A stretch of 64,000 nt of DNA. Origin: an uncultured beta proteobacterium (GTDB lineage: Bacteria > Pseudomonadota > Gammaproteobacteria > Burkholderiales > SG8-39). Both the position numbers and the translations under genes were made by a program. The stretch spans positions 62,001 to 126,000 of the forward strand of contig CAIOLO010000127.1 in the NCBI GenBank assembly GCA_903859155.1, given 5' to 3'. A model generated the notes under the pieces. The model was not told the origin of the DNA and searched no databases. It saw only the letters and a list, made by a program, of their open reading frames with translations. Below, one piece after another: positions 13,473 through 22,627 of this stretch (its first letter is position 1; each line of letters opens with the position of its first letter).

Positions 13473-13516
13473 TGCATCGTCGACGCGCCTGAGCCTACCG
13501 TGCAGCACCAGCCCCT

Positions 13517-13984
13517 ATGAGCAAGAGCCGCGATCCCTCACAATTGATCCTGTGGCGCCACGCCCATGCCGAGGTTGGTCTGGAGGATTCGGCAAGACAG
13601 CTCACCAACCGCGGCCGTAAGCAGGCCGCGCGCATGGCAGGCTGGCTCAAGACCCGCCTGCCCGAGGACTACCGCCTGATCGCGAGCCCTGCGGTGCGTG
13701 CACAACAGACGGCCGGCGCTCTCAACGGTAAATTTCTCACCCGCCCGGAACTGGCCGTTGATACCTCGGCCACCGGGATTCTGTCTGCCATCGACTGGCC
13801 CGGCTGCGGCGGCATCACGCTCATCGTCGGCCACCAGCCCTCGCTGGGCCGCCTCGCCGCCCTGCTCATTAGCGGACGCGCCGATGCCTGGAGCATCCGC
13901 AAAGGTGCGGTCTGGTGGCTGTGGCAGCGCGCGCACGAAGACGGCGTTTCGGTCAGGACGATCGTCGATCCGGACCTGGTTTGA
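13517..13984 (+). CDS. SixA-like histidine phosphatase
   Basis: 155-residue single-domain member of the histidine phosphatase (RHG) superfamily. The phosphate-binding RHA motif is in LILWRHAHAE, then SPAVRAQQTA, and the second catalytic His in IVGHQPSLGRLA. In E. coli SixA dephosphorylates phosphohistidine on signalling or phosphotransfer proteins; a similar role here is inference. Located 44 bases after fur, so possibly co-transcribed, and convergent with ppx. Confidence 0.85.
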   Translation: MSKSRDPSQLILWRHAHAEVGLEDSARQLTNRGRKQAARMAGWLKTRLPEDYRLIASPAVRAQQTAGALNGKFLTRPELAVDTSATGILSAIDWPGCGGITLIVGHQPSLGRLAALLISGRADAWSIRKGAVWWLWQRAHEDGVSVRTIVDPDLV

Positions 13985-14029
13985 CCGGTCCCGGGGACCG
14001 CGGCCGGCCGGGACAGCTGCCCGCATCCG

Positions 14030-15535
14030 TCATCCCGCGGGGTGCAGGCGCTCCCCGTTTTGCGTGCGCAATTCAAGCTTCATGCCCAGGACTGCCCACT
14101 CTTGCGCCTCTTCCTCCAGCGCCGCCTGGGTCATCGGATGGGCTTCACGCCAGTCGGCCGGCAGCGCAAGATGGAAACCGGTATCCGTGGACCCTGCAAG
14201 AAATTTCGGGAATTTGATTTCATTGCGGCTGCGGCAGAAAAGTGCCGCAAGGCGCAGCGAATAGATCAGCGACCAGTCGGCGCTGCGTGCGCGCAGGCCT
14301 TCGAGCTCGCTCTTGGTGAGCTTGCCGCGATGCGCGAGCACGATGCGCGACAGCCTGGCCTGCTCATGCTGTGAAAATCCGGGCATGTCCGCCTGTGCCA
14401 GGATATAGGCGGAATGCTTGTGATAGCCCGCATGGGCTATCGAAATGCCGATCTCGTGCAAGGACGCCGCCCAGCGCAACATGAGCAGATCGTCTTCGGC
14501 CGGATCGGTGACGGTCTGCGCGTACAGGCGCTCGGCCAGCACCGCAACCCGGTCGGCCTGCGGCGCATCGACATGGTAGCGGCGTTGAAAATGGCTGACC
14601 GTCGCCTCGCGCGCGTCATGGTGCTGCACCCGCCCCAGCAGGTCGTAGAGCACGCCCTGCCTGAGCGCGCTGTCCGAAACCTCCATCGAGTCGACGCCCA
14701 GCTCCGAAAACACCGCGATCAGGATGGCAACGCCTCCGGCCAGCACGCGCAACCGGTCCTCGCGCATATCGGGCAGGCGCAGCGCATTGATATCGCCGGC
14801 CTTGATCATGCTCGAGCGCAGGCGATCCAGTCCCTGCGCGCTGATCCCGCGCTCGCACCAGCCATAGCTGCGCAGAATCGAGGCAACCGTTCTCGCGGTG
14901 CCCGAGGAGGCCACCGCCTGCACCCACCCGGCGCGCCGGAACGGCTTGACCAGCCGCTCGATCTCGTTGGCCGCCGCGAGCTCGGCGCGCTTGAAGCTTT
15001 GTTTGTCCAGCGCGCCATCAGGGAAAAATTTGAAGCTGTAACTCACGCAACCCATGGAGACAGATTCCATCAACTCCGGCTTGAGTCCGGCGCCGATGAC
15101 AAACTCCGTCGAGCCGCCGCCAACGTCCACCACCAGGCGTCCTTCCGTGGAAGGCGGCAGCGAGTGCGCCACACCGATGTAAATGAGACGCGCCTCCTCC
15201 TTGCCGAAGATCACCTCGACCGGGAAACCCATCACCGCTTCGGCCTCGGCAAGAAACTGCTCCGCATTTTTTGCCACGCGCAGGGCGTTGGTGCCGACCG
15301 CGCGCACCGCGCCCCTTGGAAAGCCGCGCAGGCGCTCACCGAACCGGCTCAAGGCATCCAGCGCCCGTATCTGCGTGGTACGGTCGATGCGCCGCTCGCG
15401 GGTAAGCCCCGCACCCAGTTGCACCGGATCGCGCAATCCGTCCAGCAGATAAATCTGGTCGTCGACGACCCGCCCGATCTGCAGATGAAAACTGTTGGAG
15501 CCCAGATCCATCGCCGCAAGTATTTCGTGTTTCAA
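14030..15535 (-). CDS. ppx: Exopolyphosphatase (Ppx/GppA family)
   Basis: Removes terminal phosphates from polyphosphate (or pppGpp in GppA members). 501 residues. The ASKHA phosphate-1 motif AAMDLGSNSFHLQIG is at the N-terminus, the phosphate-2 motif VVDVGGGSTEFVIG near residue 140, and an HD-like helical C-terminal domain includes AASLHEIGISIAH. Divergently paired with ppk1 across about 150 bp, which supports a polyphosphate role over GppA. Confidence 0.93.
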   Translation of the reverse strand: MKHEILAAMDLGSNSFHLQIGRVVDDQIYLLDGLRDPVQLGAGLTRERRIDRTTQIRALDALSRFGERLRGFPRGAVRAVGTNALRVAKNAEQFLAEAEAVMGFPVEVIFGKEEARLIYIGVAHSLPPSTEGRLVVDVGGGSTEFVIGAGLKPELMESVSMGCVSYSFKFFPDGALDKQSFKRAELAAANEIERLVKPFRRAGWVQAVASSGTARTVASILRSYGWCERGISAQGLDRLRSSMIKAGDINALRLPDMREDRLRVLAGGVAILIAVFSELGVDSMEVSDSALRQGVLYDLLGRVQHHDAREATVSHFQRRYHVDAPQADRVAVLAERLYAQTVTDPAEDDLLMLRWAASLHEIGISIAHAGYHKHSAYILAQADMPGFSQHEQARLSRIVLAHRGKLTKSELEGLRARSADWSLIYSLRLAALFCRSRNEIKFPKFLAGSTDTGFHLALPADWREAHPMTQAALEEEAQEWAVLGMKLELRTQNGERLHPAG

Positions 15536-15683
15536 TTCGCTACCCCAGAAAAATCACCCCCGGGTGCGTCGCAGCCGGACGATATCCGGCTGATGTTAGC
15601 CTCCCAAGGTTACACTGCGATTGTAATGCCGGGTCTTATGCCGTAACCGAAACGCAATAATCGGAAAGTACACTGGACGGTTG

Positions 15684-17771
15684 ATGCCAGCCCCCGCAAA
15701 AACTCCAATGCAATTTTCAGGGCCGCGCTACCTGGCGCGGGAACTGGGCATCGTGGCTTTCAACCAGCGGGTGCTCGCGCAGGCGGCCGACCACCGGGTT
15801 CCATTGCTCGAACGGCTGCGTTTTCTGTGCATCGTGTCCTCCAATCTCGACGAGTTTTTCGAGATCCGCGTCGCCGAACTCATGGAGCGCGTGCAGATGG
15901 GCTGGGATTTCGAGCACGCCAATGAAACCAAGCCCGAGCAGGTTCTTCGCGAGGTCAGCGAGCAGGCCCACCTGCTGATGGCCGAGCAGTATCGACTGCT
16001 GAACGAGGAGATCTTTCCCGCGCTGTCGCGGGAGGGCATCAAATTTCTGTCTGAAAATGACTGGAGTCCCGGCCAGCGCGTCTGGCTGCACGATTTTTTC
16101 CAGCGCGAAATGATCCCGGTGCTCACGCCGATCGGACTGGATCCTTCGCATCCGTTTCCGCAGGTGCTCAACAAGTCGCTGAACCTCGCGATTCAACTCG
16201 AGGGCCGCGACGCCTTCGGCCGCAATTCGGATACGGCCATTGTGCAGGCGCCGCGTCTGCTGCCGCGTGTCATGCAGATTCCGCCCCGCCTGGCGCCCGA
16301 CGGGCTGCGTTTCGTGCTGCTGACCTCGGTGCTGCAGGCCTTCGTGGGCGCGCTGTTCGAGGGCATGAACATCATCGGCACCTACCCGTTTCGCGTCACG
16401 CGCAATTCCGACCTGTTCCTCGACGAGGAGGAAATCACCGACCTGCGTTCGGCCCTCCAGGGGGAACTGCCGCAACGCCACTACGGCGATTCGGTGCGCC
16501 TGGAAATCGCCGCCGGCTGCCCCCTCGAGATGGAACAGTTTCTGCTCCGCCAGTTCGATCTCACCAAGGCGGATCTGTACCGCGTGGAAGGTCCGGTCAA
16601 CCTGGTGCGCCTGATGCAGGTGCCCGACATGATCGACCGGCCGCACCTGAAGTACCCGCTGTTTCAGCCTTCGATCCCCAGGGCGCTGGACAAGGTGCCT
16701 GACATGTTCACGGCGATTCGCAACGGTGAAATTCTTCTGCATCACCCCTACCAGTCCTTCACTCCGGTTATCGATTTCCTTGATCAGGCGGCATCCGACC
16801 CCGACGTGGTCGCGATCAAGCAGACCGTGTACCGCACCGGCACCGATTCGGTGTTGATGAAATACCTGATAGACGCGGCCAAGCGCGGCAAGGAAGTCAC
16901 CGTGGTGGTCGAACTGCTGGCGCGCTTCGACGAAGAGGCCAATCTCGGCTGGGCCTCCAAGCTCGAGGAAGTGGGGGCGCATGTGGTCTACGGCGTGGTG
17001 GGCTACAAGACGCATGCCAAGTTTCTGCTGGTGGTGCGGAGCGAGGCCGGCCGGTTGAAACGGTATGTTCACGTTTCAACCGGCAACTACCATCCGCGTA
17101 CCGCCGAGCTGTACACCGATTTCGGCCTGCTCACCTGCGACCCGGGACTGGGCGAGGACGTCAACGACGCCTTCAAGCAACTGACCGGCCTGGGGCGCGC
17201 CCGCAATCTGCATCACCTGCTGCTCGCGCCTTTCACTTTGCATGACGGCCTGCTCGCGGCGATCCGGCGCGAATCCCGCCATGCAAAACTGGGACGGCGC
17301 GCCCACATCATCGCTAAAATGAATTCCCTGGTGGAACGCAGGCTGATCGAGGAGTTGTATGCCGCTTCGCGCTCCGGGGTCAAGATCGACTTGGTCGTGC
17401 GCGGCATGTGCACCCTGCGTCCCGGCGTAGCCGGCCTCTCGGATAACATCCGCGTCACCTCGGTCATCGGCCGTTTTCTCGAGCATTCGCGGATATTCTA
17501 TTTTTACGATGACGGACGCGAGGAAGTGATGCTCTCCAGCGCCGACTGGATGGAGCGCAACATGTTCCGTCGCATCGAAGCCTGCCTGCCGATACGCGAT
17601 GCAAAACTCAAGGCCCGCATCGTCAAGGAAGGCCTGCGCACCTATCTGGCCGACCCCACCGCCTGGGTGATGCAGGCCGACGGCAGCTACCGCAGCAAAA
17701 CCGCGCGCCCCGGGGCCCCCTCGGCGCAGGAGAAACTGCTCGACCTGCTGGCACCCGGCCGCAAGGCCTGA
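15684..17771 (+). CDS. ppk: Polyphosphate kinase PPK1
   Basis: Reversibly polymerises ATP gamma-phosphate into polyphosphate. 695 residues from the ATG at 15684. The phospholipase-D-like catalytic domains contain the autophosphorylated His in VGYKTHAKFLLV (about residue 447), STGNYHPRTAELYTDFGLL, and the second His in FLEHSRIFYFYDDG. Divergent from ppx, giving a polyphosphate synthesis/degradation pair. A 451-residue open frame on the opposite strand is a GC-rich shadow. Confidence 0.97.
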   Translation: MPAPAKTPMQFSGPRYLARELGIVAFNQRVLAQAADHRVPLLERLRFLCIVSSNLDEFFEIRVAELMERVQMGWDFEHANETKPEQVLREVSEQAHLLMAEQYRLLNEEIFPALSREGIKFLSENDWSPGQRVWLHDFFQREMIPVLTPIGLDPSHPFPQVLNKSLNLAIQLEGRDAFGRNSDTAIVQAPRLLPRVMQIPPRLAPDGLRFVLLTSVLQAFVGALFEGMNIIGTYPFRVTRNSDLFLDEEEITDLRSALQGELPQRHYGDSVRLEIAAGCPLEMEQFLLRQFDLTKADLYRVEGPVNLVRLMQVPDMIDRPHLKYPLFQPSIPRALDKVPDMFTAIRNGEILLHHPYQSFTPVIDFLDQAASDPDVVAIKQTVYRTGTDSVLMKYLIDAAKRGKEVTVVVELLARFDEEANLGWASKLEEVGAHVVYGVVGYKTHAKFLLVVRSEAGRLKRYVHVSTGNYHPRTAELYTDFGLLTCDPGLGEDVNDAFKQLTGLGRARNLHHLLLAPFTLHDGLLAAIRRESRHAKLGRRAHIIAKMNSLVERRLIEELYAASRSGVKIDLVVRGMCTLRPGVAGLSDNIRVTSVIGRFLEHSRIFYFYDDGREEVMLSSADWMERNMFRRIEACLPIRDAKLKARIVKEGLRTYLADPTAWVMQADGSYRSKTARPGAPSAQEKLLDLLAPGRKA

Positions 17772-17854
17772 AAATGCTCACGCCGAAAAAACGGTGAAAT
17801 GGCGTGCCGTTTTTGAACGACAATTGCTGCCACCATCCGCCGGCGGAGCACTGC

Positions 17855-18226
17855 ATGGAAGAAAGTCCCTTCAAAGGCCGCACCGGCCTGACCCGTTTGA
17901 CTAACGCGCTGATGTATTCGATGCACGGCCTGCGCTCGGCATTCAGGCACGAAGAGGCGTTCCGCCAGGAATTGCTGCTTGCCATGGTGCTGATCCCGTT
18001 GGCCATGATCCTCGGCGCATCCGGCCCCGCCAGGGCGCTCATGGTCGGCAGCGTCCTCCTGGTGCTCATCGTTGAACTGCTCAACTCGGCGATTGAGGCC
18101 ACCGTCGACCGCATCTCGCTGGAGAACAATCCGCTCGCCAAACGCGCCAAGGACATCGGCAGCGCGGCGGTGATGATGAGCCTGGTGAATGTCGCGGTGG
18201 TGTGGGCATTGACGCTGGCTCCATGA
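17855..18226 (+). CDS. dgkA: Diacylglycerol kinase DgkA
   Basis: Integral inner-membrane kinase that recycles diacylglycerol to phosphatidic acid. 123 residues from the ATG at 17855, which has GGAG upstream; this matches the 122-residue E. coli enzyme. Motifs FRHEEAFRQELLLA and ELLNSAIEATVDRI contain the catalytic and Mg-binding acidic residues; three TM helices are evident. The stop overlaps the next start (ATGA). Confidence 0.95.
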   Translation: MEESPFKGRTGLTRLTNALMYSMHGLRSAFRHEEAFRQELLLAMVLIPLAMILGASGPARALMVGSVLLVLIVELLNSAIEATVDRISLENNPLAKRAKDIGSAAVMMSLVNVAVVWALTLAP

Positions 18227-18906
18227 AACCGATGCAGTTGCCCGTCCTGCTGCTGCTCGCCGGCCTGATCGCCGGCAGCGCAGCGAGCCATGCCGCGCGG
18301 CCCTTTGTCACCGATGACGCGCGCACGGTCGACCCCGGGGGCTGCCAGATCGAGAGCTTTGCAAAACAACAACTGCGCAGCCGCGCATCGGAATTCTGGT
18401 TTCTGCCCGCCTGCAATCCGCTGGGCAACCTGGAAATGACGCTGGGTTCGATCAATTCGAACGACACACCAGATTCCTCCCACACCCTGATCGTTCAGGG
18501 CAAGACCCTGCTTCGGCCCCTGCAGACCAATGGTTTCGGCCTGGCCATGAGCGCCGGGGCGCTGGAGACTGCCAGTCCAGCGCCGGCTGCGCGCTGGAGT
18601 CCTTACGTCAACCTGATTGCGAGCCTTTCACTGCGCGATGATGCGCTGGTGCTGCATGCCAACGCGGGCGCCCTCAACGACCGTCCGGCCTCACGGTCCC
18701 GCGCCACCTGGGGCGCGGGTGCGGAGATCCCTCTGACTGCCAGGTTGTATGGAATCGCGGAGTCCTACGGCCAGGAAGGCGAGCGCCCCAGCCAGCATGC
18801 GGGGCTGCGTTACTGGATTGAGCCCAACCGGATTCAGGTGGACGGCAGCGCGGGTACGCAGCGCGGCAGGACGTGGCTGTCCATGGGCATTCGCCTGCTG
18901 TTCTGA
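18223..18906 (+). CDS. Exported protein, possible outer-membrane MetA-type barrel
   Basis: 227 residues beginning with a signal peptide (MKPMQLPVLLLLAGLIAGSAASHA). The mature N-terminus ARPFVTDDARTVDPGGCQIE resembles the start of proteins annotated as MetA-pathway-of-phenol-degradation-like outer-membrane channels, and the protein ends in a strand with an aromatic C-terminus (IRLLF), compatible with BAM recognition. Translationally coupled to dgkA by ATGA. I do not recognise a specific function. Confidence 0.6.
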   Translation: MKPMQLPVLLLLAGLIAGSAASHAARPFVTDDARTVDPGGCQIESFAKQQLRSRASEFWFLPACNPLGNLEMTLGSINSNDTPDSSHTLIVQGKTLLRPLQTNGFGLAMSAGALETASPAPAARWSPYVNLIASLSLRDDALVLHANAGALNDRPASRSRATWGAGAEIPLTARLYGIAESYGQEGERPSQHAGLRYWIEPNRIQVDGSAGTQRGRTWLSMGIRLLF

Positions 18907-18981
18907 AAAGCCGAAATCTACAACTTTAATATGGCCGCATCCAGTGTTGGCGTGGCTTCCGGAAAGATCAGGTTTCCAAAA

Positions 18982-19929
18982 CTAATAACCCAGCGCGGGC
19001 ATGCCGCTGCCCTCCCGGCGCTGGCCACCCCACAACCAGGCGGCGCCGCGCGCGCCGCTGGAATCGCCGTGCCGGTGTTTGACCACGCGCGTCACGACTT
19101 CGTCAGAAAACACATGCTGGCGCAATAGCGGCGGCAATCCGGCATACAGCGAATCGATGTTCGACAGGCCGCCGCCCAGTACCACCACTTGCGGATCGAG
19201 AATGTTGATCACCACGGCGAGCGATCGGGCGAGGCGGTCCTGGTAGCGCGCCAGCGAAGCCTGAGCCGCGGAGTCCCCCGCGAGGGCCGCGGCGGCGATC
19301 GCCGGTGCGCTCAGGCTGGCACCGCCGTGCGCCGCATGATCGCGCGCCAGGCCGGATCCGCACAGCCAGGTCTCCACGCAGCCATGGCGCCCGCAGTAGC
19401 AGCGCGGCCCGGGCAGTTCAGCGGCATCGGCACTGGGAAGGCGGTTATGCCCCCACTCTCCCGCAATTGCGTTAGCGCCCTCGATGATCCTCTCGCCAAC
19501 CACAATGCCGCCGCCGACCCCGGTGCCCAGAATGACGCCGAACACCACCTCGGCCCCCGCGCCCGCGCCGTCGACTGCTTCTGACAACGCAAAGCAGTTG
19601 GCGTCGTTCGCCAGGCGGATCTCACGCTCGAGCAGGCGCTCCAAGTCCAGCCTGAGGGGCTTGCCAATCAGGCAGGCGGTATTGGAATTCTTCAGCCGGC
19701 CGGAAACGGCCGAAACCGAGCCGGGCGCCCCCACGCCCACCGTGGCGCGCGCGCCCAGTTCGCGCTCCGCGCCGTGCACCAGTTCACCGATGGTCGCGAG
19801 GATGGCGCCGTAATCGAGTGACGGCGTAGGCACGCGGCGCCGCAGCAACTCCCGGCCGCCCGCGTCCAGCGCAATGATTTCGGTCTTGGTGCCGCCGAGG
19901 TCGATGCCGATTTTCAGCGTTGAAGACAT
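18982..19929 (-). CDS. ROK-family sugar kinase
   Basis: 315 residues from MSSTLKIGIDLGGTKTE. N-terminal ATP phosphate loop IGIDLGGTKTEI, catalytic Asp in LANDANCFALSEA, and the ROK zinc motif CYCGRHGCVETW with the preceding EWGHN. Such enzymes phosphorylate fructose, glucose, mannose or N-acetylglucosamine; the ExGH and CxCGxxGC pattern alone does not decide the sugar. Monocistronic, downstream of the ZIP transporter gene. An in-frame upstream ATG (19947) adds six residues. Confidence 0.88.
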   Translation of the reverse strand: MSSTLKIGIDLGGTKTEIIALDAGGRELLRRRVPTPSLDYGAILATIGELVHGAERELGARATVGVGAPGSVSAVSGRLKNSNTACLIGKPLRLDLERLLEREIRLANDANCFALSEAVDGAGAGAEVVFGVILGTGVGGGIVVGERIIEGANAIAGEWGHNRLPSADAAELPGPRCYCGRHGCVETWLCGSGLARDHAAHGGASLSAPAIAAAALAGDSAAQASLARYQDRLARSLAVVINILDPQVVVLGGGLSNIDSLYAGLPPLLRQHVFSDEVVTRVVKHRHGDSSGARGAAWLWGGQRREGSGMPALGY

Positions 19930-20082
19930 TCCCAATGTATGCCTCATTTACTCAGTACCACCGCGCTTCGCCGACCGGTATAGATCCGTGGGTCGCATCG
20001 TTCCCGCCATGCGCGATCGGTCGACGAGCCGCTGCTGGCGGGCATCTCCGGGACGTAACCTTTTCGATTCCCGACCGGCGCT

Positions 20083-20880
20083 TCAGCTCCCGTGGGTCCA
20101 CTTGCCCACCACCCAGATCGCGGCAACGCCCAGACCGATCAGTATCACCTGGTGGATGGTCGACTTGATTTCCGGCCGTTTGTGCAGGCCCGGTATCAGG
20201 TCCGCTACCGCGACATAGATCATGCTCGCCGCGGCGATCGCGAGCATGGTGGTGATCCACTCCTGCATCGCATGCAGCGCGAAGTAACCGAGCATCGCGC
20301 CCACGACCATGGCGAGGCCCGAGGCGAGGTTCATCACCAGCGCGCGCACCTTGCTGTAGCCCGAATGCAGCAGGATCACGAAATCGCCCATTTCCTGCGG
20401 AATCTCGTGGGCAATCACCGCCGCCGACGTAACGATCCCCAATTGCGTGCTCTGCATGAATGCCGCCGCGATCAGCACGCCATCGACAAAATTATGAAAA
20501 CTGTCGCCCACCAGGATCAGCATGCCGCTGCGTCCATGATCGTGCCCGTGATCGTGCCCGGGATTGCTTCCATGCTCATGCGGATCGTGCGCCTCGCAAT
20601 CCTCGACATGGCAATGGCGCCACAGCACCAGCTTTTCCAGCACGAAGAAACCGAGGATTCCCGCCAGCAGCGTCGCCGCCAGCGTGTGGAAATCCTTCGC
20701 ACCTTCGAAAGCGCTGGGCAGTATCTCCAGGAACGCGGCGCCCAGCAGCGCCCCGATCGCGAAGCTCACCAGAGAAGGAATCCAGCTCGCGCGCGCGCTC
20801 AGCGCGAACACCGCCGCAAGCGCTACCGAAAGCACGCCGCCGGCCACGCTGGCAAGCGTTATCCAGGCCAATGTAGACAT
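20083..20880 (-). CDS. ZIP-family divalent metal transporter
   Basis: 265 residues, about eight TM helices. The metal-transport signature is present in helix 4 (HNFVDGVLIA) and helix 5 (AHEIPQEMGDF). A His-rich cytoplasmic loop (HEHGSNPGHDHGHDHG) lies between helices 3 and 4, typical of zinc carriers. Start chosen at MSTLAWITLA; the longer frame overlaps pgeF. The gene begins only two bases after the pgeF stop, so the two are probably co-transcribed. Confidence 0.9.
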   Translation of the reverse strand: MSTLAWITLASVAGGVLSVALAAVFALSARASWIPSLVSFAIGALLGAAFLEILPSAFEGAKDFHTLAATLLAGILGFFVLEKLVLWRHCHVEDCEAHDPHEHGSNPGHDHGHDHGRSGMLILVGDSFHNFVDGVLIAAAFMQSTQLGIVTSAAVIAHEIPQEMGDFVILLHSGYSKVRALVMNLASGLAMVVGAMLGYFALHAMQEWITTMLAIAAASMIYVAVADLIPGLHKRPEIKSTIHQVILIGLGVAAIWVVGKWTHGS

Positions 20881-20882
20881 CG

Positions 20883-21617
20883 TCAAAGTTTTTCGATCCA
20901 GATCAGGCTTGCCATGCGGCCGGTCGGGCCGTCCCGGCGATAGGAGTAAAAGCGGTGGTTCTCGGCGTAGGTGCAAAAGCCGCCGCCGTGGACCGCCATT
21001 ATTCCCGTTTTCGCGAGGCGCTGTCGCGCCAATTGATACAGATCGGCCAGATATTTTCCCGGCGCGCGCGCCGCGAACGCCGCGCCCGCCTGTGTATCTG
21101 CGTTGAGGAACGCCTGGCGCACGTCCTCGCCGACTTCATAGGCGCGCGCGCCGATGGCTGGTCCAAGATAGGCGATAAGGTGCTGCGGTTCGATCTGCAT
21201 TTTCGCCACGGTGTTCTCGATCACCCCGGCAGCCAGGCCGCGCCAGCCCGCATGCGCAACGCCGACCGCGGTGCCCTGCCGATCGCACAGCAGCACCGGC
21301 AGGCAATCGGCGGTCAAAACAGCAATGACCGCCCCCGGCACATGCGCCACCGCGCCGTCGGCCGGGGTTCCGGGCGCCGCCGCCGGCGCCTCCACCACCG
21401 CGGTGCCATGCACCTGGCGCAACCACAGCGGCTCAGCCGGCAGCAGCGCGCGCAGGCGCGCGCGATTCTCGCCGCAGGCCGGCGCCTCATCACCGGCCTG
21501 CTCGCCCAGGTTCATGGAGGCGAAGGCGCCGCTGCTGACACCGCCCGAGCGCGTCGTGATCAGCGCGCGGATGCGCTGCGGCGCAGGCCAGTCCGGCACA
21601 ATCCAGTCGTGCTTCAT
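20883..21617 (-). CDS. pgeF: Peptidoglycan editing factor PgeF (laccase-domain, YfiH family)
   Basis: Cytoplasmic multicopper-oxidase-like fold protein; in E. coli it clears mis-incorporated L-Ser muropeptides. 244 residues starting MKHDWIVPDW. The conserved metal ligands are visible in LRQVHGTAVV, VLTADCLPVLLCD and VAHAGWRGLAAGV, and YLGPAIGARAYEVG is the C-terminal signature. Follows rluD by seven bases, as in many proteobacteria. Confidence 0.93.
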   Translation of the reverse strand: MKHDWIVPDWPAPQRIRALITTRSGGVSSGAFASMNLGEQAGDEAPACGENRARLRALLPAEPLWLRQVHGTAVVEAPAAAPGTPADGAVAHVPGAVIAVLTADCLPVLLCDRQGTAVGVAHAGWRGLAAGVIENTVAKMQIEPQHLIAYLGPAIGARAYEVGEDVRQAFLNADTQAGAAFAARAPGKYLADLYQLARQRLAKTGIMAVHGGGFCTYAENHRFYSYRRDGPTGRMASLIWIEKL

Positions 21618-21624
21618 GTACGGT

Positions 21625-22599
21625 TCATGAGAGGCTGTCGAGCAGGCGCTGCAAATCAGCCGGAAGCGGCGCCTGGAATTCGACCCGGGCGCCGCTTTGC
21701 GGATGCAGAAACGCCAGCCGCTGCGCATGCAGGGCCTGGCGCTCGATCACCACAAAAGCACCATTGGCGCCTGCGACGGACTTTGCCGCGCCCTGCGCGC
21801 CGCGGTACACCGGATCGCCCACCAGCGGGTGGCCGATGCTTTGCAGATGCACGCGTATCTGATGGGTGCGCCCGGTCGACAACTTGCATTCGAGCAGCGT
21901 CACCTGCGCGTAGCGCGTCTGCACGCGATAGCGCGTGAGCGCCGGCTTGCCAGAGGCCAGCACCGCCATGCGCACGCGATTGCGCGGATCGCGCCCGATG
22001 GGCGCATCGACTTCGCCCTCGTGAGCGACTCTGCCCTGCACCAGGGCCAGGTAAGTCCGCTCTACCGTGCGCGCCTGAAGCTGGCGCACCAGCGAGGTCT
22101 GGGCGGTCAGCGTCTTGGCCACCACCAGCAGGCCGCTGGTGTCCTTGTCCAGCCGGTGCACGATGCCCGCGCGCGGCACCTCCTGCAGGCCAGGCGCGTG
22201 GTGCAGCAACGCATTGAGCAGGGTGCCGCTCCAGTTGCCGCTGCCCGGATGCACCACCAGGCCGGCGGGTTTGTCGATGACCAGAACCGCATCATCCTCG
22301 TACACCACATTGATCCGTATGTCCTGCGCTTGCGGCGGTGCGTCGCGCGGATCGGCGGGAACCGCCAGATCAACAGATTCGCCGCCCCAGACCTTCACGT
22401 CCGGGCGCACCGCTCGCGAATCGAGCAGAATCCGCCCGTCCTTGAGCCAGGCGGCGATGCGACTGCGCGAATGTTCAGGAATCATTTGCGCCAGAGCCTG
22501 GTCTATGCGCAAGCCGGCGCACTGCGCGGGAATCAACAGGGTAAGGTGCGATGCGGCGGGGTCGGGGGCATCGCGCGCGCTATAATTATTTTCGATCAT
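21625..22599 (-). CDS. rluD: 23S rRNA pseudouridine synthase RluD
   Basis: Forms pseudouridines in helix 69 of 23S rRNA. 324 residues from MIENNYSARD: N-terminal S4 domain (GLRIDQALAQMIPEHSRSRIAAWLKDG), catalytic Asp in GIVHRLDKDTSGLLVVAK (about residue 154) and the RTHQIRVHL motif. Divergent from bamD, a widely conserved arrangement. The longer in-frame start at 22731 would run into bamD and is rejected. Confidence 0.95.
   Translation of the reverse strand: MIENNYSARDAPDPAASHLTLLIPAQCAGLRIDQALAQMIPEHSRSRIAAWLKDGRILLDSRAVRPDVKVWGGESVDLAVPADPRDAPPQAQDIRINVVYEDDAVLVIDKPAGLVVHPGSGNWSGTLLNALLHHAPGLQEVPRAGIVHRLDKDTSGLLVVAKTLTAQTSLVRQLQARTVERTYLALVQGRVAHEGEVDAPIGRDPRNRVRMAVLASGKPALTRYRVQTRYAQVTLLECKLSTGRTHQIRVHLQSIGHPLVGDPVYRGAQGAAKSVAGANGAFVVIERQALHAQRLAFLHPQSGARVEFQAPLPADLQRLLDSLS
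22581..22586 (+). promoter_or_regulatory. Possible -10 element for bamD
   Basis: A consensus TATAAT lies 41 bases before the bamD start in otherwise GC-rich sequence. No convincing -35 hexamer precedes it, so the call is tentative. Confidence 0.35.
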
Positions 22600-22627
22600 C
22601 CGTGTCAGCTGAAAGGGCAAGGCGAGT

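Noticed and set aside
13986-14001. GGTCCC/GGGACC palindrome between the sixA-like gene and ppx
   Set aside because: Virtually no loop and no T-run; ordinary in such GC-rich sequence.
15717-17072. 451-codon minus-strand frame opposite ppk
   Set aside because: Shadow of PPK1, no motifs, no ribosome site.
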